From: Ruegeria sp. R14_0
GTDB taxonomy: Bacteria; Pseudomonadota; Alphaproteobacteria; Rhodobacterales; Rhodobacteraceae
Direction: 5' to 3'
Length of the DNA stretch: 64,000 nt
Assembly: GCF_017743975.1 (NCBI RefSeq)
Contig: NZ_JAGHRC010000001.1
Coordinates: forward strand, 682,001-746,000
Shown: piece by piece, positions 47,001 to 54,681 of the stretch
Numbering within the stretch: the first letter of the stretch is position 1
How the letters are laid out: each line of letters starts with the position of its first letter
The notes under the pieces: model-generated
The model's database searches: none
What the model was told of the DNA's origin: nothing
What the model saw: only the letters and a program-made list of their open reading frames with translations
Program-made: the position numbers and the translations under genes

Positions 47001-47522
47001 GCAAAGATCAAAGCCGGTGAGATGGAGGGGCTTTCGGATGCCGACGACCAATGGGCCCCGCAGATAAATCTGGGTGTGCCGGTCCTGATCCCGGAGGACT
47101 ACGTGCCCGATCTGGACGTTCGTCTGGGCCTCTATCGCCGCCTTTCATCGCTGTCGACCAAGGTCGAGCTGGAGGGATTTGCTGCGGAACTGATTGACCG
47201 GTTTGGTACATTGCCGAAAGAGGTCAACACCCTGATGCTGGTCGTGCGGATCAAGGCGATGTGCAAGCGCGCAGGCATTGCCAAGCTGGACGGGGGACCG
47301 AAGGGCGCGACGATCCAATTCCACAATGACAAGTTCGCGTCGCCTCAGGGGTTGGTCGAATTCATCCAGAACCAGAGCGGTCTGGCCAAGGTCAAGGACA
47401 ACAGGATCGTGGTCCGGCGCGACTGGAAAAAGGACGCCGACAAGATCAAAGGCGCCTTTGCCATCGCACGGGATCTGGCCGAAAAAGTCATGGCTGAGAA
47501 GAAGAAAAAGGCGAAGGCCTAG
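44064..47522 (+). CDS. mfd: Transcription-repair coupling factor Mfd
   Basis: Mfd displaces RNA polymerase stalled at DNA damage and recruits UvrA. The 1152-residue protein has the expected layout: UvrB-like N-terminal domains (PGWDCLPYD near 60-68), the RNAP-interaction domain near 475-540 (GDLVVHVDHGIGRYMGME), helicase Walker A CGDVGFGKTEVA near 625-636, DEEQHFG near 725 and the QIRGRVGRSKTRAYAYL block. A C-terminal regulatory domain ends with a Lys-rich tail (EKKKKAKA). Full length, no frameshift seen. Confidence 0.97.
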   Translation: MTAPNHVTVGGAPEGFDAQLVLNEIARSGGPVCHVARDDKRMEAMRAALAFFAPDIPVFVFPGWDCLPYDRVSPNADIAAARVATLAALVHQMPDRFVLLTTLNAATQRVPARDVLRESAFTARVNQRVDETALRNFLVRMGFTQSPTVMEPGDYAIRGGIIDIFPPGESGPVRLDLFGDVLDGARRFDPVSQRTTEKLDVVELAPVSEVILDDAAITRFRQNYRIEFGAAGTDDPLYEAVSAGRKHQGIEHWLPFFHEKLETLFDYLPEASITVDDQVTPARLARWDTIADQYETRRLALENRSRMDTVYKPTPPGLLYLDDAAWEQAVGDRRVMQFSPLPQASGPGVIDAGGRIGRNFAPERQQESISLFGALASHITDKMAKGPVLIASYSEGARERLTGLIEDEGLAEAIPVTDGTRIGKRGLHLAVWALEHGFETPGLTVIAEQDVLGDRLIRQPKKHRKAENFLTETQSLSPGDLVVHVDHGIGRYMGMEVVTAAGAAHECLLLEYAEQSKLYLPVENIELLSKYGHDEGLLDRLGGGAWQAKKAKLKERIREMADKLIRIAAERALRKAPVMDPPPHAWEEFSARFPYQETDDQLRAISEVMEDMHSGAPMDRLICGDVGFGKTEVAMRAAFVAAMSGVQVAVIAPTTLLARQHAASFKERFRGFPLEVRQLSRFVSAKEAQQTRDGLARGTVDIVIGTHALLAKGIRFNNLGLLIIDEEQHFGVGHKERLKQLRSDVHVLTLTATPIPRTLQLSLTGVRDLSIIGTPPIDRLAIRTYVSEFDAVTIREALLREHYRGGQSFYVVPRISDLPEIEEFLKEQLPELTYVVAHGQMAAGELDDRMNAFYDGKYDVLLATTIVESGLDIPTANTMVVHRADMFGLAQLYQIRGRVGRSKTRAYAYLTTKPRQKLTATAEKRLRVLGSLDTLGAGFTLASQDLDIRGAGNLLGEEQSGQMRDVGYELYQSMLEEAIAKIKAGEMEGLSDADDQWAPQINLGVPVLIPEDYVPDLDVRLGLYRRLSSLSTKVELEGFAAELIDRFGTLPKEVNTLMLVVRIKAMCKRAGIAKLDGGPKGATIQFHNDKFASPQGLVEFIQNQSGLAKVKDNRIVVRRDWKKDADKIKGAFAIARDLAEKVMAEKKKKAKA

Positions 47523-48145
47523 TCTCCGCTGACAAAGGTGCACAGCTGCCAGTCGCCCGCGTCCGATTTCACGAACGCGGCGCGGTGGCCGGTCATGGGC
47601 CACAGGAAATCACGGTGCATGAATCCGCGGGTGCCGTCGGTCAGCATAACGGGCTGATACTCGGCGTCGTCGCGATAATTCGTGATGATGACGATCTCGT
47701 GGCTGATCTGATCCAACACGGGGGCGCCCGGCTCGGCGGCTTGCCGAAGGGTCACGTTTTGACCCGTCACATAGTAGGTCACGAACGGGTCCAATGAGGC
47801 GGGCAGGGTGATCTTCCACTGATGCGGCATCCAGAACTCGCCCTCATCATCGAAATAGCCCGGCTGGGACAGGGTGGTTTCCAGATCGCGCCAGTAGGCG
47901 TCGCCTGTGGTGAGGTGCTCGCGCAACTCTTCCGGGCCGCCCTCGCCACCGTGGCTGAGGTAGATGTCGGGGCAGGCCGCCGCGATCAGGGCGTCGGTGT
48001 TTCGGGCCGTCACGTCCGCCAATAGATCATTGCGAAAGGCCACAAGTGTCGGGTCGCTCTCTGCCTCATCGACCGGCGGAAAGGTCTGCCGGTCGGCCAG
48101 CGCAGGGCCGCAGAGTATCAGAGATAGAAGAAAGACGCGGGTCAT
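47519..48145 (-). CDS. Secreted protein with SH3-like domain
   Basis: This 208-residue protein begins at an ATG (48145) with a signal peptide (MTRVFLLSLILCGPALA). The mature protein has a helical N-terminal half with CPDIYLSHGGEGG. The C-terminal half is bacterial SH3-like, with YYVTGQNVTLRQAAEPGAPVLDQI and DGTRGFMHRDFLW near 135-190. SH3b domains often bind cell-wall material, but no catalytic domain is present. The start overlaps the stop of the TPR gene upstream by four bases, so the two are coupled. The function is unknown. Confidence 0.75.
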   Translation of the reverse strand: MTRVFLLSLILCGPALADRQTFPPVDEAESDPTLVAFRNDLLADVTARNTDALIAAACPDIYLSHGGEGGPEELREHLTTGDAYWRDLETTLSQPGYFDDEGEFWMPHQWKITLPASLDPFVTYYVTGQNVTLRQAAEPGAPVLDQISHEIVIITNYRDDAEYQPVMLTDGTRGFMHRDFLWPMTGHRAAFVKSDAGDWQLCTFVSGD

Positions 48146-49806
48146 TCGGCCGCCTTCATCGCAGCTTGCGCACAGAAGCATGAGGCCCCAACGGCCCGGT
48201 CAGCGCGCGCCAGCGCCAGATCCAGGCGCTGTTTGATCTGGCGGATTTCAACGGTTTCCCCGCGCGCTTTCAGGCAATCATGCAGGCCCTTCAAACTCCA
48301 GACATTGTCAGGATGGATTGAGGCGCGGCTGAGGGTGCCGCCCAGCCCCAGATCCTCGCGATACACCTCTTCGGCCTCGGCCACGTGTCCCTGTTCGAAC
48401 AACAAAGCCCCCAGCGCATGGCGGGTGGGCTGCATCCAGCCCCAAGGTTCGTCGTAGGGCAGCGTGTCGTCCAACTCGACCGAACGGCGCAGGTGGTCAT
48501 AGGCGGTGTCATAGTTACCTTTGCGATACTCGATCTCTCCGCGCAGCATTTCGCGGGCGATCTCCAAAAGGTCGATCACCCGGTTGTTGTGCAACAGCCG
48601 GGTTTCCGGCACCCGATCCTTTGCGGCCAGGAAAAGCTGTTCTTCGGCCTCGGCCTCAGCCACGTCGCCGGTCGCCGCGAATGCAATCGCACGGGCATAA
48701 TGGGTCGTCGCAGTGACGGTGCGGTAGAGATCCTGATCCTCGGGCAGGGGCAGGGCTTTTGCCTCTTCCCACCGGCCAAACCGGATCAGGATATGCGGCC
48801 CCATCGACATGTAGCTTTCAAAGAAATCCGCCATGGGCGGGCTCTCGGTGCGCAGCATCTCTTCGGGGGTGGTATCCCAGATGCCCTGATTGGCGCGCAG
48901 CGCGGGTTCCATTTGACCCAGAAACAGCGCGCCGTAGATGGCGAAGTGGTAATTGTGCTGGCGATAGCCGGTATAGATGTTGAACGCACCTTCACGTTTG
49001 TAATATTTCAGGTCGGCCTCGGTCGCCTTTTCGTTCCAGTGAACGACGTTTTGATAATGCCCGCACAGCACGTCGATATGGGTGGGCATGTGGACCAAAT
49101 GCCCTGCATCAGGGACCAGCGTGCGCAGGACATCCCCGGCCTTCAGCGCTTTTTCCGGGGTCGGTGACATCTCCATCAGGTGCACATACAGATGCAATAG
49201 ACCGGGGTGGGACATGGCGGCCGGATCGTCGGCCATTGCGTCTTCCAGCGCTTTTTGCGCCTCCAGCGTGGCGGCCCCTTCGGCGGGCTGGCCCGTCTTC
49301 AAGTCCCACATTTGCCATGGGGTCAGGTTGAGCAACGCCTCGACATAGATCGTGCGCAGGTCGAGGTGCCTCGGCTGATCCGCAAACGCGGCGCGCATCG
49401 CATCAGCAAAATCGTGGTCCCATTGGTGCATGTCATCAACAGGATCGCGCTGAGGGTATCGCGCCGGCAGGGCGCGGATCAGCGCCTGTTCCACCGGGGT
49501 GCATCCTTCGGCCAATGCTACAGCGTTCTGCGTGGCGTCATAGGCCAAAGCCAGCGCCTTGCGTTGCCCACGGTCGTCCAACAGATTCCAGGGCAGGTTG
49601 TAATTTGGTCCCGCCGCATAGGCCACGCCCCAATGCGCCATCGCGCAATCCGGGTCGAACTCTAATGCGCGCTGAAAACAGACCACGGCCTCGTCATGAT
49701 TGTAGCCGTAAGTCCAGTTCAATCCCCGATCGAACCAAAGCTGTGCCTCGGCTGAGGATGTGGTAACCGGACAGGAATAGTTTCCCAGATCGTAATAATC
49801 GCTCAT
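48142..49806 (-). CDS. TPR-repeat protein
   Basis: This 554-residue protein is built of tetratricopeptide repeats. The clearest repeat is near 23-60 (LWFDRGLNWTYGYNHDEAVVCFQRALEFDPDCAMAHWG), with others near 390-510 (RGEIEYRKGNYDTAYDHLRRSVELDD). It has no signal peptide or transmembrane helix and should act in the cytoplasm as a scaffold. The closest pattern is a broadly conserved bacterial TPR family of unknown role. It overlaps the secreted SH3 gene downstream by four bases. Confidence 0.8.
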   Translation of the reverse strand: MSDYYDLGNYSCPVTTSSAEAQLWFDRGLNWTYGYNHDEAVVCFQRALEFDPDCAMAHWGVAYAAGPNYNLPWNLLDDRGQRKALALAYDATQNAVALAEGCTPVEQALIRALPARYPQRDPVDDMHQWDHDFADAMRAAFADQPRHLDLRTIYVEALLNLTPWQMWDLKTGQPAEGAATLEAQKALEDAMADDPAAMSHPGLLHLYVHLMEMSPTPEKALKAGDVLRTLVPDAGHLVHMPTHIDVLCGHYQNVVHWNEKATEADLKYYKREGAFNIYTGYRQHNYHFAIYGALFLGQMEPALRANQGIWDTTPEEMLRTESPPMADFFESYMSMGPHILIRFGRWEEAKALPLPEDQDLYRTVTATTHYARAIAFAATGDVAEAEAEEQLFLAAKDRVPETRLLHNNRVIDLLEIAREMLRGEIEYRKGNYDTAYDHLRRSVELDDTLPYDEPWGWMQPTRHALGALLFEQGHVAEAEEVYREDLGLGGTLSRASIHPDNVWSLKGLHDCLKARGETVEIRQIKQRLDLALARADRAVGASCFCAQAAMKAAE

Positions 49807-49863
49807 CGAAAATCCCCCCTCATTATGAGGGGAGGTTAACCCGATTCACCGGTTCTGCACAGA

Positions 49864-51072
49864 TCAGGCAAGCAGCCTGTCTTCAATCCGGCCCATATGA
49901 ACCATCAGGCCAAAGCCCAGGGCGCTCATGGTCAGGATGCCAATGGCCAGGGGGGTGATCGAGCCGTCGAACAACTGACCAATGGGGGCGGCGATTGCTG
50001 CCGCGAACACGGTCGAGATTGCCCCGATCACCGATGCGGCCATTCCCGCGATATGGCCCATCGGTTCCATCGCGATGGCGTTCAGGTTGCCCATGGTCAT
50101 GCCTGCCATGAAGAAAACGGCGGTCTGCCAGCTGACGAATACGGCAAAGGACAAGGTGGTCGAAAGATCGGCTGCGTTCAACAGGAGGACCCCGGTTGTA
50201 AAGATCACCTGCGCCCCCAGGGCCCATGTCACGATCCGACGCATGCCCAGCTTGATGACCAACGCCGCATTCAACAGGCTGGCCGAGCCCGACATCAGTG
50301 CGACAAAGCCGAACCAGAACGGAAAGCTCTCGGCGCTACCGTGAATGATGTCATAGACCGGCTGCACCATCGTCAGCATGGTGAACAGCATACCCAGGCA
50401 TAAGGTTTGCACCATTATCGACAAACGGACGGTCGGGTGCGCAAACATCTGGCGCGCGGCATCCATCATCAGGGGCAAGCGCAGCGGGCGTCGGTTTTCG
50501 ACAGCCAGTGGCTCGGGCAGGCGCAGGCCCATCCAGACGACTGTAATCAGCGAGAACAGGATGAACGACGCAAAGATACCCCGCCAGCCGGTCAGGGCAA
50601 TTACGCCAGCGCCCATCATCGGCGCAATGGCGGGAACGAGCGTGAAGATCATCATCGCAATCGACACGATCCGCGCCATCTCACGGCCCGAATAGAGGTC
50701 ACGGATAATCGCCATGGCCACCACCCGAGGGGCTGCGCAGCCGATGCCCTGAAAGATACGGGCGATCAGCAGCACTTCGAGAGAGGAACTGGCCCAGGCC
50801 GCAGCCGCTGAGACGATATACAGGACCGAGCCAACATAGATCACCGGTTTGCGCCCAAACGCGTCAGACAAAGGCCCGGTAAAAAACGTGCCAATTCCCA
50901 TGCCCAGAACAAAGGAAGTCAGGATCAATTGCGCCTTGTTCACATCATCCGGGCTGAGTTGCGCGCCAATGTTCGGCAGGGCTGGCAGCATTGCATCGAT
51001 CGAAAATGCGATCGTTGCAAACATCATTGCGATTAGTGCGATGAACTCGCCGCGAGACATGCGATTGGCCAT
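49864..51072 (-). CDS. Bcr/CflA-family multidrug efflux MFS transporter
   Basis: This 402-residue, twelve-helix transporter belongs to the drug:H+ antiporter group that includes Bcr and CflA. Features are a first helix with DAMLPALPNIGAQL (about 27-40), the motif A region GPLSDAFGRKPVIYVG near 68-83 and the motif C-like APMMGAGVIALTGWRGIF near 150-167. The ATG at 51072 (MANRMSRGEF) is preceded by GGAGGGCGTT. It is downstream of the dsbA/acyl-CoA synthetase pair on the same strand across a 75-base gap. Confidence 0.88.
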   Translation of the reverse strand: MANRMSRGEFIALIAMMFATIAFSIDAMLPALPNIGAQLSPDDVNKAQLILTSFVLGMGIGTFFTGPLSDAFGRKPVIYVGSVLYIVSAAAAWASSSLEVLLIARIFQGIGCAAPRVVAMAIIRDLYSGREMARIVSIAMMIFTLVPAIAPMMGAGVIALTGWRGIFASFILFSLITVVWMGLRLPEPLAVENRRPLRLPLMMDAARQMFAHPTVRLSIMVQTLCLGMLFTMLTMVQPVYDIIHGSAESFPFWFGFVALMSGSASLLNAALVIKLGMRRIVTWALGAQVIFTTGVLLLNAADLSTTLSFAVFVSWQTAVFFMAGMTMGNLNAIAMEPMGHIAGMAASVIGAISTVFAAAIAAPIGQLFDGSITPLAIGILTMSALGFGLMVHMGRIEDRLLA

Positions 51073-51147
51073 AACGCCCTCCTGACCTGATCGCGCTATC
51101 ACGGCAAATCAGGTGGCGCTAGGTGTCAAATTGCACAGGGGTCTGTG

Positions 51148-51807
51148 CTAATTTGCAGGAGAAGCCTCAAGTTGAGACATAATCTCGGCAATCACTTTTT
51201 CCCACATTTCAGGGGGTTGTGCGCCGGGAACGGCGTGTTGATTGGCCACGATGAAAGTCGGGACCGAATTGACGCCCATTTGCCGGGAATGGCTGTCGCG
51301 GTTGCTGATATCCTCGCGGTCGGCGTCGGATTTTAGCAGTTTCAGAACAACGGCCGCGTCCATTCCGGCGTTGTCGGCGATATCGGCCAGAACTTCGTGA
51401 TCGCCAATGTCGCGGGCCTGCACGAAATAGGCATCGAACAGAGCGTCCACGATGGCGTTCTGCTTGCCCTCGATCCCGGCCCAGTGAATCAGGCGGTGCG
51501 CGTCCAGAGTATTGGGCGTGCGTTTCATACCTTCAAAGTCAATCTTGAGGCCCGCGTTCTTGGCATGTTCGACAACCGGCGCATAGGCCCGGACGGCGCC
51601 TTCCTTGCCGCCGAACTTTCGCTCAAGGTACTCGCGCCGATCCATGCCAGCGTCCGGCATGTCGGGGTTCAGCTGGAAGGGATGCCATTCGATGACAAAC
51701 GGGTGGTCAGGGATCGCAGCCAGCGCCTTGTCCAGATGGGTTTTGCCGATATAGCACCACGGGCAGATCGGGTCGGACATGATATCAAGCTTGACGGTCT
51801 GGGTCAT
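51148..51807 (-). CDS. DsbA-family (FrnE-like) thiol oxidoreductase
   Basis: This 219-residue thioredoxin-fold protein has active site C15-P-W-C18 in DIMSDPICPWCYIGK. It lacks a signal peptide, which places it in the FrnE group of cytoplasmic DsbA-like proteins. The cis-Pro loop region is GVNSVPTFIVAN near 180-191. FrnE-like proteins have been linked to disulphide chemistry and to isomerisation in secondary metabolism. The start overlaps the stop of the acyl-CoA synthetase by four bases, so the two are translated together. Confidence 0.88.
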   Translation of the reverse strand: MTQTVKLDIMSDPICPWCYIGKTHLDKALAAIPDHPFVIEWHPFQLNPDMPDAGMDRREYLERKFGGKEGAVRAYAPVVEHAKNAGLKIDFEGMKRTPNTLDAHRLIHWAGIEGKQNAIVDALFDAYFVQARDIGDHEVLADIADNAGMDAAVVLKLLKSDADREDISNRDSHSRQMGVNSVPTFIVANQHAVPGAQPPEMWEKVIAEIMSQLEASPAN

Positions 51808-53321
51808 TCGTTGGTCGCCTTGAAATAGGCCGGCAGCGCCCGGCGCAGAAGTTTTCCGTTCCCGCCAGCAGGCAGTTCGGGCAGATGAATAAAGGCGCGC
51901 GGTTGCTTATAACGCGCCAGATTTGCTTCGACATAAGTGCGCAAAGCGTCATCGTCCAGTTTTTCCGGCCCGGTATAGAAGGCAGCTATCACAAATGTGT
52001 CCGGTTTGACCTCGACCGCTGCGGCCCCAACCTGAGCTATGCCGGGATAGCGAGACAGGGCGGCCTCGACCTCGACCGGCGACACGCGGTAGCCGCCCGC
52101 ATTCATCATGTCGTCGTCTCGACCCAGATAGGTGATCTGCCCATCAACAGCCATCGCGCCCTGATCGCCGGTCAGGAACCAGTCGCCCTGCATGCGGGCG
52201 TCGGCCTCGTCTGGGGCGTTAAGGTAGGTCAGCATTAGCCCGGGGTCCGACCGGTGAACCGCAATCGTGCCTTCCTGACCTTGCGGCACTGGCCCGTCCG
52301 GCCTCAGAATTGCCACCCGACGGCCGGGCTGCGGCTGCCCCAACGCATCGCCCCGCGCCGGATGGGCCGGGCTGGAGGAAATGAAGGTCGAACACTCGGA
52401 CATGCCATAGGCCTCATAAAGCTCTGTTCCGGTCGTATCTACCCATCGTTCATGCAGGTGGCGCGGCAGCTTTTCTCCTGCGCACAGCCCATGGCGCAAA
52501 TCTGGGAGGGTGACCGTATCACCCGCGTTCAGAACCTTTCGGAAGACCCCCGGGGCGGCCGCGAAAATGGTGGCCTGATGCTGGTGCAACAGGGCGGGCA
52601 GGTCGTTTAGGTCGGTCCCGGGTTCCGGGATCAAGGCGGTGGCCCCGATCGTCCAGGGATCCATCAAGCCCGTCCCCAGCGTGTAGGTCCAGTTGAACGC
52701 GCCTGCGTGGCACAACCGATCCGTTTCGCGCAGGCCATACCAGCCATCGACCATCATCTGACGCGCCCAGATGGCGCGGTGCGCGTGGGCCACGGCCCTT
52801 GGTTTGCCTGACGTGCCCGAGGTGTAGACCACGTAACCCATCCGGTCCGGATCACCCATCTGGAACGCAGCCGGGGGCAGATCACGCATCGCGGTCAGAT
52901 CGCTCAGTTTGATCTGAACAGGGTGCGCAGCGCAGGCGACCGCTGGGTCGCGCAGAACTGCGGCCGGTTTCAGATCATCGATCATGCGCGCCGTTTCAGG
53001 TTCGGTCAGTTGCGAGGAGGTCGGAACGGGGACAATACCAACAGAAATCGCGCCCAGATACGCAATCGGGAAATCAACCGTGTTCCCCAATCGCATCAAC
53101 GCGATGTCACCTGGTGCCAACCCGGCCTGCAATAACCCCGTTCCAGTGCCAAGAATGGCCTGTTTCAGGTCTCCATAGGTCCAATTCTGTGCACCGTCAG
53201 AGCCCAGCACGGACAAAGCCGTTTTGTCGGAAAGCCTATCCGCACTGCGCAGCACATGGGCGGCCAGGTTGAACGGAGACGGGCAGGGCGGAGGCGGCCC
53301 CTGATCGAATATCGAAAGCAT
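51804..53321 (-). CDS. AMP-dependent acyl-CoA synthetase/ligase
   Basis: This 505-residue adenylate-forming enzyme activates a carboxylic acid as acyl-AMP and then acyl-CoA. The P-loop-like YTSGTSGKPR is at 166-175, YEAYGMSEC near 304-312, and the hinge region LTGDQGAMAVDGQITYLGRDDDMMNAGGYRVSP near 392-424. The catalytic Lys block GNGKLLRRAL is close to the C-terminus. The acid substrate is not evident; the family includes benzoate- and short-chain-acid ligases. It is divergent from an XRE-cupin regulator 65 bases away and overlaps dsbA downstream. Confidence 0.9.
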   Translation of the reverse strand: MLSIFDQGPPPPCPSPFNLAAHVLRSADRLSDKTALSVLGSDGAQNWTYGDLKQAILGTGTGLLQAGLAPGDIALMRLGNTVDFPIAYLGAISVGIVPVPTSSQLTEPETARMIDDLKPAAVLRDPAVACAAHPVQIKLSDLTAMRDLPPAAFQMGDPDRMGYVVYTSGTSGKPRAVAHAHRAIWARQMMVDGWYGLRETDRLCHAGAFNWTYTLGTGLMDPWTIGATALIPEPGTDLNDLPALLHQHQATIFAAAPGVFRKVLNAGDTVTLPDLRHGLCAGEKLPRHLHERWVDTTGTELYEAYGMSECSTFISSSPAHPARGDALGQPQPGRRVAILRPDGPVPQGQEGTIAVHRSDPGLMLTYLNAPDEADARMQGDWFLTGDQGAMAVDGQITYLGRDDDMMNAGGYRVSPVEVEAALSRYPGIAQVGAAAVEVKPDTFVIAAFYTGPEKLDDDALRTYVEANLARYKQPRAFIHLPELPAGGNGKLLRRALPAYFKATNE

Positions 53322-53386
53322 GACAACTGGCTAGCGCGACCACTGGTACGTTGCAAGCAGGACGGGCTGCGCCTATAGAATGACGC

Positions 53387-54010
53387 ATGAGCACCCAAGA
53401 CCAGACATCGTTGATCCGCATCGCGCGCGACACGGGCGAACATACGGAAGTGGAACCGCTGGACCTCGGCGCGCGCGTGCGCGAGCTGCGCAAAGCCCGG
53501 AAATGGACGCTGGAACAGGCGGCAAGCCAGGCCGGTCTAGCACGTTCAACGCTCAGCAAGATCGAGAACGGGCAGATGTCGCCCACGTATGACGCGCTGA
53601 AAAAGCTCGCGACCGGTCTTGAGATCTCGGTGCCGCAGTTGTTCACGCCGCCGCAGCGCGAGCAGGTGATTGGGCGGATGGCCGTGACACGGATGGGTGA
53701 GGGGTCGGCGCATCCCACCACGACCTACGAACATGAGCTGCTGGCCGATACGCTGACCAAAAAGCAGATGCTGCCCTATCGTGCGCGTGTTCGTGCGCGG
53801 TCAATGGATGAGTTCGATGGCTGGGTTCGCCATGATGGGGAAGAATTCCTGTATGTGCTGACGGGTGTGGTGCGTCTTTATACCGAGTTCTACGAACCCG
53901 TCGAAATGCGCCGTGGTGACAGCGCGTATTACGACGGCAGCATGGGGCATAACGTCATCTCGGTCAGTGACGAAGACGCAATGATCCTGTGGGTGACATC
54001 ACTTACTTAA
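53387..54010 (+). CDS. XRE-family regulator with C-terminal cupin domain
   Basis: This 207-residue regulator has an XRE HTH at about 28-82 (RELRKARKWTLEQAASQAGLARSTLSKIENGQ) and a cupin sensing domain from about 130 (DGEEFLYVLTGVVRLY, then GDSAYYDGSMGHNVISVSDEDAMILWV). This architecture is common in PuuR-like repressors. It is divergent from the acyl-CoA synthetase gene, whose 65-base shared upstream region is the obvious site of control; the ligand is unknown. The last 12 bases overlap a convergent small gene. Confidence 0.88.
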   Translation: MSTQDQTSLIRIARDTGEHTEVEPLDLGARVRELRKARKWTLEQAASQAGLARSTLSKIENGQMSPTYDALKKLATGLEISVPQLFTPPQREQVIGRMAVTRMGEGSAHPTTTYEHELLADTLTKKQMLPYRARVRARSMDEFDGWVRHDGEEFLYVLTGVVRLYTEFYEPVEMRRGDSAYYDGSMGHNVISVSDEDAMILWVTSLT

Positions 54011-54235
54011 CGAGCGGCTGAATTCGCGATTCAAACCTTCTGTGAACAGAAAGTCCTCAAGTTCTTCGTGGGCTTCGTTCACGGTCAGCTGGTGGCATTC
54101 GGCCAGATATGCCTCGAAACGTTTACGGTCCTTGCTGACCCGCACCATGTCCTGGTCTTTCAGGTTCGGAAAACGTCGCTTGGCGCGCGCATACATTGCA
54201 TCCCAGTCTTGCGTTAGATCGGTCCATTTCAACAT
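53999..54235 (-). CDS. Small CsbD-like protein
   Basis: This 78-residue hydrophilic protein is of unknown function. The pattern LTQDWDAMYARAKRRFPNLKDQDMVRVSKDRKRFEAYLAECHQ resembles the CsbD stress-protein family (N-W-x-x-x-K-G-K-x-x-x-K-W-G-x-L-T-D-D-D), but lacks the usual Gly-rich end and has an acidic C-terminal helix instead. It is convergent with the XRE-cupin regulator, overlapping by 12 bases. It faces a 446-base non-coding region upstream that holds several hairpins. Confidence 0.6.
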   Translation of the reverse strand: MLKWTDLTQDWDAMYARAKRRFPNLKDQDMVRVSKDRKRFEAYLAECHQLTVNEAHEELEDFLFTEGLNREFSRSLSK

Positions 54236-54681
54236 CAGCGATCTTTCCGTTTAATCGGTTACACAACTGCTCGGCCTGAGATTCAGGGTACGAATGCAAA
54301 GGGGATGGTCGGGCATGACAAAATGTCGCACCCTATGGGGGCTGATGGTCGGGATGAAAATGCCCGTTGCAGCCAACCCGCAACGGGCAGACGGACCTAA
54401 TTTTTGAGTGAGTGGAGGCCGGTCCGTAAATTCAATGTGCTACGGATCGGGCGAAGAGTTATGTCTCGAATTCTAAAGATATAATCAATTCGCATCAAAC
54501 GCGTAACTATTGGGCAAGGCTATACCGGCGGAACCGGTTCCGTAAAGCCTTTTGTATGAGTTTTTTTGTCGAATACCCGCATTAGGGGAAATCACAACAT
54601 CTTGCGAGGGGCGGTGTGCGGCATGCCAAATGTGGCGTGCCTGCGTGTTGTGCTGATTTCCGCCGATCTTCGTGGGGCAGT
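54236..54681. other. 446-base non-coding region with stacked hairpins
   Basis: No convincing gene is visible. The stretch holds four inverted repeats: TGCCCGTTGC/GCAACGGGCA at 54361-54389, ACGGACC/GGTCCGT at 54391-54427, a compound hairpin AAGGCT...AGCCTT with inner ACCGG/CCGGT ending in TTTT at 54516-54553, and GGCATGCC/GGCGTGCC near 54620-54641. A TATAAT box is at 54480-54485 without a recognisable -35. It could hold terminators or a short non-coding RNA. Confidence 0.5.
54361..54389. terminator. Strong inverted repeat, possible terminator
   Basis: A perfect 10-bp stem (TGCCCGTTGC / GCAACGGGCA) with a 9-base loop. The T-run begins 10 bases later on the plus strand (TTTTTG), which is far for a classic terminator, so the call is tentative. 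Confidence 0.45.

Noticed and set aside
44370..47051. A very long open frame (893 codons) on the minus strand opposite mfd
   Set aside because: Its product is low-complexity and unlike any family, it is fully antisense to the well-supported mfd, and long antisense frames are expected in GC-rich coding DNA.
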